A DNA stretch of 30,084 nt, taken from JACKBJ01 sp964549495 (GTDB taxonomy: Bacteria; Chloroflexota; Anaerolineae; Epilineales; Epilineaceae). Position numbers and translations under genes: made by a program. This document shows positions 7,681 through 15,156 of the stretch, in pieces (position 1 is the first letter of the stretch; each line of letters opens with the position of its first letter). Under the pieces are notes generated by a model, which did not search any database, was not told the origin of the DNA, and saw only the letters and a list, made by a program, of their open reading frames with translations. The stretch is from assembly GCA_964549495.1 (NCBI GenBank), contig CAZJWJ010000064.1:1-30084 (forward strand). Direction: 5' to 3'.

Positions 7681-8840
7681 CGGGCGCTCGGCCTTTCGAG
7701 CATCGGTCTCTCGACTTCCGGCGTCTCGAGCCCCGGACTCGCGACCTCCAGGCTCTCGAGCCCCGACCTCGCCGGGCGCCGCCAGCGCGGCGCCTCGCGC
7801 AGCAAGCCGATCCAGAACCCACAACCCCAGGCCAAGTGGAGGATGGCGAAGGCCAGGGGCAGGCCGGCCGCGTCGCGCCAGGCCATGCCGCGGGCCAGCC
7901 GCAGGCTGACCGACGTCATCAGCAGGGCGTAGACCGCTAGGCTCAGCCAGCAGATCGGGCGCAGGATCGGCCAGGCCCAGGCGGCCGGCAGCCCCAGGCT
8001 GAGGCCGGCGACCCACAGGGCCGGCAGGGCCTGGCGCCAGCGCAGGGAGCGCGGATGCCGGCGCAAGGTGGCCGCGCGGCCCGTTCCATAGCCGAAATAC
8101 TGCCGCGCCAGGGCGGCGGGATCGCCCCGCGTCAGGGTGCTGGAGCGGATGGCCCGATCCAGCCAGACGCGGCCGCCTGCGGCGCGGATGCGCAGGCAGA
8201 GCTCGTAGTCCTGATTGCGCGACAAGTCGGGGTCGAAACCGCCCAAGGCTTCCAGTACCGCCCGCGGCCAGGCCCCCAGGTAGACGGTGTCCACCTCGCC
8301 CGAGCCGCCCAGGCGGAAGGCGGCGTCCCCGGCGCCCAGGGGATGGGCGGCAGCCCGGGCCACCGCCCGGCCGAAGGCCGTCTCGCCCCGGCCGAGCATC
8401 GCGCCGCCGACCACCCAGGCGCCGCTCCGCCGCAGGGCCGAGACGCAGGCGCTCATGTAGTCCGGCGCTGGCCGGGCATGGCCGTCCATGCGCAGGATCA
8501 CCTCGCCCCGGGCCGCCGCGATGCCGCGGTTCAGTCCGGCCGGCGTGATGCGATCTGGATTGTCCAAGAGGCGCAGCCGGCCCTCGGGCAGTCCCTCGGC
8601 CAAGCGGCGCAGGCGCGCCCGCGTCCCGTCGCGCGAGCCGCCGTCGACCACCAAGATCTCGAAGCGATCGGCGGGATAGTCGCCTTCGAGCAGGGGCCGC
8701 AGGGCCGCCTCGATCTGCTCGGCCTCGTCGAGGACGGGCATGACCACGCTGACGAAGGGCGGCGAGCCGTCGGCGGGCGGGGAGCCGGGCAGGGAGCCGG
8801 GCAGAGAGCCGAGCCGGCTGGTCGACGAGGGCGCGTTCAT
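7677..8840 (-). CDS. GT2 glycosyltransferase, ExoA-like, membrane-associated
   Basis: The 387-residue protein is a GT-A inverting glycosyltransferase. Motifs: SVVMPVLDEAEQIEAAL (31-47), EILVVDGGSRDGT (61-73), GLNRGIAAARGEVILRMDGH (102-121, with DGH at the metal-binding position) and NQDYELCLRIRAAGG. Two or three C-terminal membrane helices follow (LPALWVAGLSLGLPAAWAW and after), as in ExoA-type enzymes that add sugars to lipid-linked intermediates. Two odd tails are present: an N-terminal repeat GSLPGSLPGSPP and a C-terminal stretch rich in Leu-Glu-Pro (LESLEVASPGLETPEVERP) encoded by repetitive DNA near 7700-7770. It overlaps both neighbours by 4 nt, giving tight translational coupling. Confidence 0.9.
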   Translation of the reverse strand: MNAPSSTSRLGSLPGSLPGSPPADGSPPFVSVVMPVLDEAEQIEAALRPLLEGDYPADRFEILVVDGGSRDGTRARLRRLAEGLPEGRLRLLDNPDRITPAGLNRGIAAARGEVILRMDGHARPAPDYMSACVSALRRSGAWVVGGAMLGRGETAFGRAVARAAAHPLGAGDAAFRLGGSGEVDTVYLGAWPRAVLEALGGFDPDLSRNQDYELCLRIRAAGGRVWLDRAIRSSTLTRGDPAALARQYFGYGTGRAATLRRHPRSLRWRQALPALWVAGLSLGLPAAWAWPILRPICWLSLAVYALLMTSVSLRLARGMAWRDAAGLPLAFAILHLAWGCGFWIGLLREAPRWRRPARSGLESLEVASPGLETPEVERPMLERPSAR

Positions 8841-10081
8841 CGGTCAGCCCGCGCCCGGAGGGCCCGCAAGTAGACCGCCAGGGTGGCCCGCGCCGCGTCC
8901 TCCCAGGTCCAGGCTCGGGCAGCTTCGCGTGCCTCGCGCTCCAGCGCGCGCAGGCAATCCGGATCCGCCAGCAGCGCGGCCGCCTCGCCCGCCAGAGCCG
9001 CCGGGTCTCCGTGGGGGATCAGCCGGCCACCGCCGGCCGCCAGGGCTTCGGGCAGGCCGCCGACCGCGGTGGCCAGGACGGCGCGCCCGTAGCCGCGAGC
9101 CGCGGTCAGCACGGCGCTGTGGTCGCTGTCCCGATAGGGGAGTAGGACCAGGTCGGCGGCCGCGAAGTGGTCGGCCACCCGGGCCTGGGACACGAAGCCC
9201 GGTCGCCAGTCCAGCCCGCCGGCCGCGGCGGCCGCGTCGACCGCGGGGCGCAGGGTGGCCAGCCCGCGCCGGCCGCCGGCCACCGGGCCGGCCACCAGCA
9301 GCCGCGCGTCGGGCTGGCGTCGTCGCAGTTCGGGCCAGACGGCGAGCAGCAGGTCCAGTCCCTTGTAGGGTCTTGCGTGACCGAAGAAGAGCAGCAGCGG
9401 CGACGCCTCGTCCAATCCCAGGCGCCGTCGGGCGGCCGGCCGGTCGCCGTCTGCGGCGGGGCGGACCGGATCGGCCGGCATGGCCACCAGCTCGCAGGGC
9501 CGGTCGATGGGGCCCAGGGCGCGCTCCATCGCCGCGCGGGACGCCTCGGTATGCAGGATCAGGCGGTCGGCGGCCCGGTAGAGCCGGCGGTAGGCCGCCG
9601 CCTGCCCGGGCCGTGCCTCGTGGGGCAGGTGGTTGTGCACCGTGTGGATGACCGGCAGGCCGCGCCGGCGCAGCGCCCGATAGGCTGCGGCATCCAGCGC
9701 GGGGAAAGGGCTCCACTGGAAGTGCACCAGGTCCACGCCGCGGTGCGGGAGCTGTCGGACGAAGGTCAGCAGCTCGAGGGGATAGCCGAGCGCGCGCAGC
9801 AGCCGGCGGAGATGAGGATGCCGGCTCATCCGCCGCCGCGGCCTGCCGGGCGGGCCGAGCAGCCGGCCGAAGCTGTGCTCCAAGCCGCCGGCCGAGGACG
9901 GCTCCAAGGCGTAGTGCAGGAGGGGCGAGGCGTGCAGATCGACATCCAGGCCCAGCCGCGCCAGGGACTCGCAGAGCCAGCGATCGTAGCCGGGAACCTG
10001 GCTGGCTGGGTCGACCAAGGCGACCCGTCGAGGCGGCTCGCCTCCGCGCGCTGGCTTCACCTCGGGAGCCCGGCCTCGCAT
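8837..10081 (-). CDS. GT4 family glycosyltransferase (variant lacking the E-x7-E motif)
   Basis: The 414-residue GT-B enzyme shows VPGYDRWLCESLARLGLDVD (29-48), VDLVHFQWSPFPALD (116-130), IHTVHNHLPHE (145-155) and the C-terminal start of the GT4 domain, LLLFFGHARPYKGLDLLL (229-246). The sugar-nucleotide motif, usually EGxxxxxxEA, reads SDHSAVLTAARGYGRAVLA (319-337), so both glutamates are replaced, while AVGGLPEAL after it is intact. A glycosyltransferase group with S-x-S-G-V in this place is known to me from related bacteria, so the gene is probably active. It starts 12 nt after the stop of the next GT4 gene and overlaps the following GT2 by 4 nt. Donor and acceptor are unknown. Confidence 0.88.
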   Translation of the reverse strand: MRGRAPEVKPARGGEPPRRVALVDPASQVPGYDRWLCESLARLGLDVDLHASPLLHYALEPSSAGGLEHSFGRLLGPPGRPRRRMSRHPHLRRLLRALGYPLELLTFVRQLPHRGVDLVHFQWSPFPALDAAAYRALRRRGLPVIHTVHNHLPHEARPGQAAAYRRLYRAADRLILHTEASRAAMERALGPIDRPCELVAMPADPVRPAADGDRPAARRRLGLDEASPLLLFFGHARPYKGLDLLLAVWPELRRRQPDARLLVAGPVAGGRRGLATLRPAVDAAAAAGGLDWRPGFVSQARVADHFAAADLVLLPYRDSDHSAVLTAARGYGRAVLATAVGGLPEALAAGGGRLIPHGDPAALAGEAAALLADPDCLRALEREAREAARAWTWEDAARATLAVYLRALRARADR

Positions 10082-10093
10082 TCGGGGCCGCGT

Positions 10094-11287
10094 TCAGGCC
10101 CGCTCGGCCAAGACGGTGCGGTAGACGGCGGCCAGGCGCCGGGCAGCGCGCTCCGGCGAGCAATGCCGGCCGACGAAGCGCTGGGCGGCCCGGCCCATGG
10201 CCTCGGCCGCGGGCCGATCGGCCAGCAGCCCCAGGGCCTCGGAGGCCAGATCGTCGGGTTCGCCGGCGTCGACCAGAAGGCCCGTCTCGCCGTCGCGCAA
10301 GAGATCCGGGATGCCGCCGACCCGGGTGGCCACGACGGGCAGGGCCATGGCCATGGCCTCTAGCAGGACCACCGGCAGGCCCTCGTCATGCGAGGGCATC
10401 AGCAGCAGGTCGCTGGCCGCCATCAGCGAGGCGACATCGGCTCGATAGCCCAGGAAGCGCAGCGCATCGGAGAGCCTCAGCGCGGCGGCTTCGGACTCGA
10501 GTCGTTCGCGTTCGGAGCCATGGCCGGCTACCAGGAAGCGGGCATCGGGATGCGCTTCGTGGATGCGCCTCGCCGCCAGCAGGAAGTCGTCGACGCCCTT
10601 CTGGGGCGTGAGGCGGCCGATCAGGCTGATGACCGGCGCCTCCGGCGGCAAGCCGAGCCTCGAGCGCACGGCCGCCGGCTCGTCGGCCAGGGCCCGGAAG
10701 CGCTCGGCCTGGATGACGTTGGGCACCAGCACGATCCGGCGGCGGTCGACGCCCCGCGCCAAGAGGAGCCGGCGCTGCTCGCGCGATACGGTCACCACGC
10801 GATCGGCCAGCCGCAGCAGGAAGAGATCGATGGCGCGGTAGATGCGCAGCCGACGCGAGCTGCGGGTGTGCAAGTGGACCGTGGCCACCCAGGGCAGGGC
10901 CTTGTCGGGCCGGCGCGAGGCCAAGCCGCCCAGGATGTTGGTCTTGTAGTCGTGGCTGTGCAGGATCTGGGCGCCCGAGCCGTGCACCCTCCGGGCCATC
11001 CGGCGCGCCACGCCGATGGAGAAGGGCCCCGGATCGTGGATTTGCTCGGCCCGCAGCCCCCGCTCGCGCGCCTGTTCGACCAGCGGATGAACCGGATCGC
11101 CCTCCGCGCGCTTCCGATACAGGCCCAGCACCCCGGTCTCGACGCCGTGACCGGCCAAGGCGTCGACCAACATCATCAGGGCCCGTTCGGGGCCGTAGCT
11201 GGCCGCCGAGCTGCGGCAATGCAGCACCCGGATCGGGCGCTCCCCGAGAAGCTCGCCGCTGGCGCGCTGGCGCGGGTGGATCATCAT
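10094..11287 (-). CDS. GT4 family glycosyltransferase
   Basis: The 397-residue GT-B enzyme has the complete GT4 pattern: an N-terminal Rossmann part with IRVLHCRSSAASYGPERAL and ILHSHDYKTNILGGLA, then VISLIGRLTPQKGVDDFLLA, RFLVAGHGSERERLE, RFLGYRADVASLMAASDLLL and the donor-binding DEGLPVVLLEAMAMALPVVA with both glutamates of E-x7-E. The C-terminal half ends in GGIPDLLRDGETGLLVDAGE. It is a retaining transferase acting on the cytoplasmic side during repeat-unit assembly. The start overlaps the preceding stop. Motifs of this kind are typical of GT4 enzymes of capsule, exopolysaccharide or O-antigen clusters; specificity is not predictable. Confidence 0.92.
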   Translation of the reverse strand: MMIHPRQRASGELLGERPIRVLHCRSSAASYGPERALMMLVDALAGHGVETGVLGLYRKRAEGDPVHPLVEQARERGLRAEQIHDPGPFSIGVARRMARRVHGSGAQILHSHDYKTNILGGLASRRPDKALPWVATVHLHTRSSRRLRIYRAIDLFLLRLADRVVTVSREQRRLLLARGVDRRRIVLVPNVIQAERFRALADEPAAVRSRLGLPPEAPVISLIGRLTPQKGVDDFLLAARRIHEAHPDARFLVAGHGSERERLESEAAALRLSDALRFLGYRADVASLMAASDLLLMPSHDEGLPVVLLEAMAMALPVVATRVGGIPDLLRDGETGLLVDAGEPDDLASEALGLLADRPAAEAMGRAAQRFVGRHCSPERAARRLAAVYRTVLAERA

Positions 11288-12477
11288 CGCCGGCAGCCCT
11301 GGACCTGCCGGGCCGGCTCGTGACGGGTGGCCCCGTCGGAGAGCTCGCCCAGCCAGGCCGAGTACTGCCGCTCCAGGGCGCGGCTATAGCGATCGATGCC
11401 GTGGGTCTTCCGAGCGCGCTCCGCGGCGCGCCGGCCCATGGCCTGGCGCAGGCTCGGGTCGTCCAGCAACCCGGCCATCGCCTCGGCCAGCTGCGCCGGC
11501 TGTCCTGGCGGAACCAGCCGGCCCGTGCGCCCGTCCTCGACGATCTCCGGCACGCCGCCGACCCGGCTGGCCACTACCGCTCGACCGGCGGCCTGGGCCT
11601 CCAGGAGGGCCAAGGGCGAGCCCTCGACCTCCGATGCCAAGACCACCAGGTCGGCCGCGGCCATCAAGCGGGGCATGTCCTCGCGATGGCCCAAGAAGCG
11701 CAGCTGCCCGTCCAGGCCGGCGCTGGCCGCCAGGGCCTCCAGGCGCGGCCGCAGCGGGCCGTCGCCGGCGCAGAGCATGCGCAGATCCGGCCGTCGGGGC
11801 GCCAGGAGGACCATGGCGGCGATCAGATCGACGTGTCGCTTTTGCGGGTGCAGCCGGGCCGGAACCAACAGGACCGGCCCTTCGGGCGGCAGGCCGAGCG
11901 CCCGGCGCGCGACCCGACGATCCAGGCCCTCGAAGCGCTCGAGCGGGATGCCATTGGGCAGCAGGCCGATCGCTTCGGCCGGCACGCCCTCGCCGCGGAG
12001 CCAGACCGCGTCGGCCGCCGAGACGGCCAGGAAGCGCTGGCGCGGGAGGCCGAGCAGCGCCCGGTCGATCCGGCGCCGCAGGCGGGGTGGTGGGGCGGGA
12101 CGGGAATGCTCGTGGCCCACGCAGAGCGGCGTGCCGGCCAGGAAGGCCGCCAGGCGCGCATAGGGCGCCACGCGGCTGTAGAGAGGGACCTGCACGATGC
12201 CGGCGCCGAGCCGGCGGTAGCAGCGCGCCAGGGCCAGCGGGGCCAGCGGATCCCAGCCGTGTCGCAGCCGGCCGAGGCGATGGATCGGGATGCCGCGGGC
12301 CCGCGCTTCGGAGAGCAGGGCGCCCTGGCCGCGCGCGCAGACCAGCACCGGTCGGAAGCGCGCCGGATCGAGATGGCTGCAGGTGTCGAGTGCCAGGCGC
12401 TGGGCGCCGCCTTCGGAGAGATCGAGGAAGGTGAAGGCGACGGTGATCGGCACGGCGGGCTGCTGGCTGGGGAACAT
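11284..12477 (-). CDS. GT4 family glycosyltransferase
   Basis: The 397-residue GT-B enzyme begins VAFTFLDLSEGGAQRLALDT, the usual N-terminal glycine-rich acceptor-side loop (GGAQR). It continues with CVGHEHSRPAPP, LLVPARLHPQKRHVDLIAAM, RMLCAGDGPLRPRLEALA, LRFLGHREDMPRLMAAADL and EVEGSPLALLEAQAAGRAVV, so the E-x7-E pair is present, and GGVPEIVEDGRTGRLVPPG. It is not a close copy of its GT4 neighbours. The ATG at 12477 has only a weak ribosome binding site. The gap of 123 bases before it is the largest inside the operon, so a second promoter could lie there. Its stop overlaps the next gene's start. Confidence 0.92.
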   Translation of the reverse strand: MFPSQQPAVPITVAFTFLDLSEGGAQRLALDTCSHLDPARFRPVLVCARGQGALLSEARARGIPIHRLGRLRHGWDPLAPLALARCYRRLGAGIVQVPLYSRVAPYARLAAFLAGTPLCVGHEHSRPAPPPRLRRRIDRALLGLPRQRFLAVSAADAVWLRGEGVPAEAIGLLPNGIPLERFEGLDRRVARRALGLPPEGPVLLVPARLHPQKRHVDLIAAMVLLAPRRPDLRMLCAGDGPLRPRLEALAASAGLDGQLRFLGHREDMPRLMAAADLVVLASEVEGSPLALLEAQAAGRAVVASRVGGVPEIVEDGRTGRLVPPGQPAQLAEAMAGLLDDPSLRQAMGRRAAERARKTHGIDRYSRALERQYSAWLGELSDGATRHEPARQVQGCRR

Positions 12478-12579
12478 GACTACGTGCCGCCAAGGGTGAG
12501 GGCCCGTCTCGGGGCGCGGCGAACGGGCGGATGGTAACCGACTTGCCCGGGCCGCGCAATCGCCGGTCGTGCCCGGACG

Positions 12580-12598
12580 CCGCGACTTTTGCCCGCGG
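12580..12598 (-). other. hairpin after the GT2 stop
   Basis: CCGCG and CGCGG flank a 9-nt loop two bases beyond the GT2 stop, in the 123-base gap before the GT4 start. It lacks a T-tract, so it is more likely an mRNA-end or pause structure than a terminator, or simply chance in GC-rich DNA. Confidence 0.2.
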
Positions 12599-12600
12599 AT

Positions 12601-13548
12601 TCAGCCGAAACGGGCGCTGCGGCCGTAGCGTCCGCGCAGGTGGTCGGCGATGCCCAGGAGCACGGCCTCGGCATCGCGCCTGCGCTTCGGCCAGAGCCAG
12701 CGCAAGGGCTGGATGACCGCCGATCGCAGCGTTTCCAACCAGGCTCGCAGGCGGCCCAGCGGCGGGGCGTGCAAGCGGGCGAAGCGCAGGCGGTTGCGCA
12801 CGTTGTAGTAGCGGCGCCGTGCGGGATCCGCGGCCGTCCCGGCCGATCCTTGGTGCAGGACCCGCGCATCGGCGACGTAGCGGGTCCGCCAGCCCCGGGC
12901 CGCCGCGCGCAGGCCCCAGTCGGCGTCCTCGAAATAGAGCTGCCAGGCTTCGTCCAGCCGGCCCGTGTCGTCGATGGCCTCCCGGCGCAGCAGGCTGGCC
13001 GCGCCGCTGGGATAGTCGACCACGGGCCGGTCCCGATAGCGTCCGTCGTCCGGCTCGCCTTCGCCCCGCAGGGCAGCCCAGGCGCGCTGGGGCCGGTAGC
13101 GCCCGCCGGCCCCGTTGAGAACCTCCGGCCGATCGGCGTAGACCATGTGGGCCGTGGCGGCGCCGGCCGTGGGGTCGCCGTGCAGGGCCTCGGCCAAGGC
13201 GGCCACGGCTCCTGGCAGGAAGCGCACGTCATCGTTGACCAGCAAGACCGCGCTGGCCTCCAGATCGGCGGCGACGGCCAGGCCCCGGTTCACCGCCGCG
13301 GGAAAGCCCAGGTTCTCGCCGAGCGACCGGATGTGCAGCGGCGGCCAATCCGATCGCGCTCCAGCCCGGACCTCGCCGCGCAGCCAGTCGGATGTGCCAT
13401 CGCGCGATCCATTGTCGATGACCACGGCGATGGCCACCTGGCCTTGCAGGGCGGCCAGGACCGTGGCCAGGCGCTCGCGCGACTCGTAGGCCGGGATGAT
13501 GGCCACGATCCGCGGGCGCGGATCTACCAGCTTCCGGTCGCAGGTCAC
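12601..13548 (-). CDS. GT2 glycosyltransferase, rhamnosyltransferase-like, GTG start
   Basis: The 315-residue enzyme shows IVAIIPAYESRERLATVLAA, VVIDNGSRDGTSDWL, SLGENLGFPAAVNRGLA, AVLLVNDDVRFL (the NDD metal-binding motif), PVVDYPSGAASLLRREAI and LYFEDADWGLRAAARG. This order is typical of the GT2 group that includes WbbL-like rhamnosyltransferases. The start is GTG 13548, which overlaps the flippase stop by 4 nt (GTGA). Longer readings of the frame give arginine/proline-rich sequence that is only the shadow of the flippase gene. The C-terminus is basic and lacks membrane helices. Confidence 0.9.
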   Translation of the reverse strand: MTCDRKLVDPRPRIVAIIPAYESRERLATVLAALQGQVAIAVVIDNGSRDGTSDWLRGEVRAGARSDWPPLHIRSLGENLGFPAAVNRGLAVAADLEASAVLLVNDDVRFLPGAVAALAEALHGDPTAGAATAHMVYADRPEVLNGAGGRYRPQRAWAALRGEGEPDDGRYRDRPVVDYPSGAASLLRREAIDDTGRLDEAWQLYFEDADWGLRAAARGWRTRYVADARVLHQGSAGTAADPARRRYYNVRNRLRFARLHAPPLGRLRAWLETLRSAVIQPLRWLWPKRRRDAEAVLLGIADHLRGRYGRSARFG

Positions 13549-15134
13549 GACGCGCCCTCGAGTCGGTCCCGGTCGCGCAGGCGGGCGAGCAGGGCGCGTT
13601 CGGCCGCTCCGATCTCGCCGCTGGCCAGCAGCAGCAGCGCCGCCGCCAGCAGGCCGGCCAGGCCGCATCCGGCCAGGAGCAGCAGGCCTGGCATGCTCGG
13701 GCCGGCCAGCCATGCGTCCGGAAGCGCGCCGGCGAGCAAGAAGGACGTGCCGGCCGCCAACAGCGCGGCCAGCCAGCTGCTTGGGCCCAAGGGGAGAGCG
13801 TCGCGCGGGCCCAGGTCGAAGCGCCGCGCGAAGAGCAGCAGGGCCACCAGGCCACCGCCGGCCAGTCCGGCCGAAACCGCCAGCCCGGCCCCCCATACGC
13901 CCAGGCGCGGGATGGTCAGCGGGAAGAGCCCGATGGCGATGCCGGCCGTGCAGAGCCCGGCGATGCTGCTCAGCCGCTCGGCCCCGCCGGCCTGGGCGAT
14001 CAAGAAGGCCGGAAGCGCGAGCAGGGCCAGGGCCCAACCGGCCGTCAAGACGCGGATGATCGAGGCCGCCAGGGCCTGATCCGGTCCGACCCAGACGCGG
14101 ATGAAGAGATCGGCCAGCACGGCCAGGATGGCCCAAGAGGGCAGGACCAGCCAGGCCAGGTAGCGCGTGGCGCTGCGATGCAGCCGCAGGAGCCCGCGGT
14201 CCGCGGCTCGAGCCGGGCGTGCGGGCTGGGGCTCGTCGGGCTCCGCCTGCACCAGCCCGGCCGCGGCCGGAAAGAGGGCGTTGGCCAGGGCCATGAAGGT
14301 CGCCCCGAGCTGGGCGGTGACCCGGCTGGCGAGCTCGTAGACCGCCAGGGCTTCGAGCCCGGGGCCGCGCCCGATCCATGTCTTGGCCACGGGCTCGACC
14401 AGGGCGGTGGCCAGGTTGACCAGCTGGATGTGGCCGCCGAAGGCCAAGAGCCGGCGGGTCGCCGCCCGTTGCGGCCGGGCCGGGCCGGCGGCCAGCGCCG
14501 GGGCCTGCTGCCTCGAGAGGTAGCCGTAGCCCCAGCCGGCCAAGATCGCCGCCGCCAGGTTCTTGAAGACCAGGCCGTAGAGGCCCCAACCCGCCCAGAG
14601 AACCAGGACCACGCCCAAGGGCGAGAGCAAGCGCTGGACCAAGCCGTCGACCAGATTGGACAGGTCCATGCGGCCCAGGCCGTCCAGTACGGCCGCCCGG
14701 GGCGCGAAGGCCGATTCGAGGGCCGCCACCGCTACGCTGCCCACCAACACGAAGCGCGCCTCCGGCCAGAGCGAGGCCGGCAGATCGAAGAGCCCGATCA
14801 CCACCAGGTCGCGCAGCAGCCAGGCCGCGAGGAGGCTCGCCCCGCCCAGCAGCAAGGCCAAGAATCGGGCCGATTGGATCGCCGGCAAGGCCGCATCGCG
14901 GACCCCGGCCCCGTCGGCCCGCGCCACCTCGCGGGTCAGCGAGCGGCCGATACCCAAGTCGAGCATGCGCAGCAGGGCGATCAGCGCGCCGGCCAGGGCC
15001 CAGAGCCCGAAGCGCGCCTCGCCCAGCTGCCGCAGGGCGTAAGGCGTCACCAGGAGCGCGGCCACCGCTCCCAGGGCATGGCGGCCCCCGCCCGATAGAG
15101 CGTTGCGCAGCAGTTGCGAGGCCTCGCCGCGCAC
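13545..15134 (-). CDS. polysaccharide flippase (Wzx/PST type, MATE-like superfamily)
   Basis: The protein has about 529 residues with 12-14 hydrophobic helices and no soluble domain. N-terminal features fit Wzx/PST exporters: a helix with LLRNALSGGGRHALGAVAALLVTP cut by small residues, then LRQLGEARFGLWALAG and LDLGIGRSLTREVARADG. It should flip the lipid-linked repeat unit across the inner membrane. I prefer GTG 15134 to the TTG at 15140, because the only ribosome-binding-like site (GGAAG) ends 6 nt before the GTG and directly touches the TTG. It begins 22 nt after the stop of the ligase gene and overlaps the GT2 start. Confidence 0.9.
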   Translation of the reverse strand: MRGEASQLLRNALSGGGRHALGAVAALLVTPYALRQLGEARFGLWALAGALIALLRMLDLGIGRSLTREVARADGAGVRDAALPAIQSARFLALLLGGASLLAAWLLRDLVVIGLFDLPASLWPEARFVLVGSVAVAALESAFAPRAAVLDGLGRMDLSNLVDGLVQRLLSPLGVVLVLWAGWGLYGLVFKNLAAAILAGWGYGYLSRQQAPALAAGPARPQRAATRRLLAFGGHIQLVNLATALVEPVAKTWIGRGPGLEALAVYELASRVTAQLGATFMALANALFPAAAGLVQAEPDEPQPARPARAADRGLLRLHRSATRYLAWLVLPSWAILAVLADLFIRVWVGPDQALAASIIRVLTAGWALALLALPAFLIAQAGGAERLSSIAGLCTAGIAIGLFPLTIPRLGVWGAGLAVSAGLAGGGLVALLLFARRFDLGPRDALPLGPSSWLAALLAAGTSFLLAGALPDAWLAGPSMPGLLLLAGCGLAGLLAAALLLLASGEIGAAERALLARLRDRDRLEGAS

Positions 15135-15156
15135 GCTCAACTTCCGGACCTGGGCA

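Noticed and set aside
12480..13232. A 250-codon minus-strand frame with many Cys and Thr residues
   Set aside because: It is the alternate frame of the GT2 gene and shares no known motif.
13549..14589. Large N-terminal extension of the GT2 gene
   Set aside because: It is the out-of-frame reading of the flippase gene (Gly/Arg/Pro-rich). The GTGA overlap at 13545-13548 gives the natural start.
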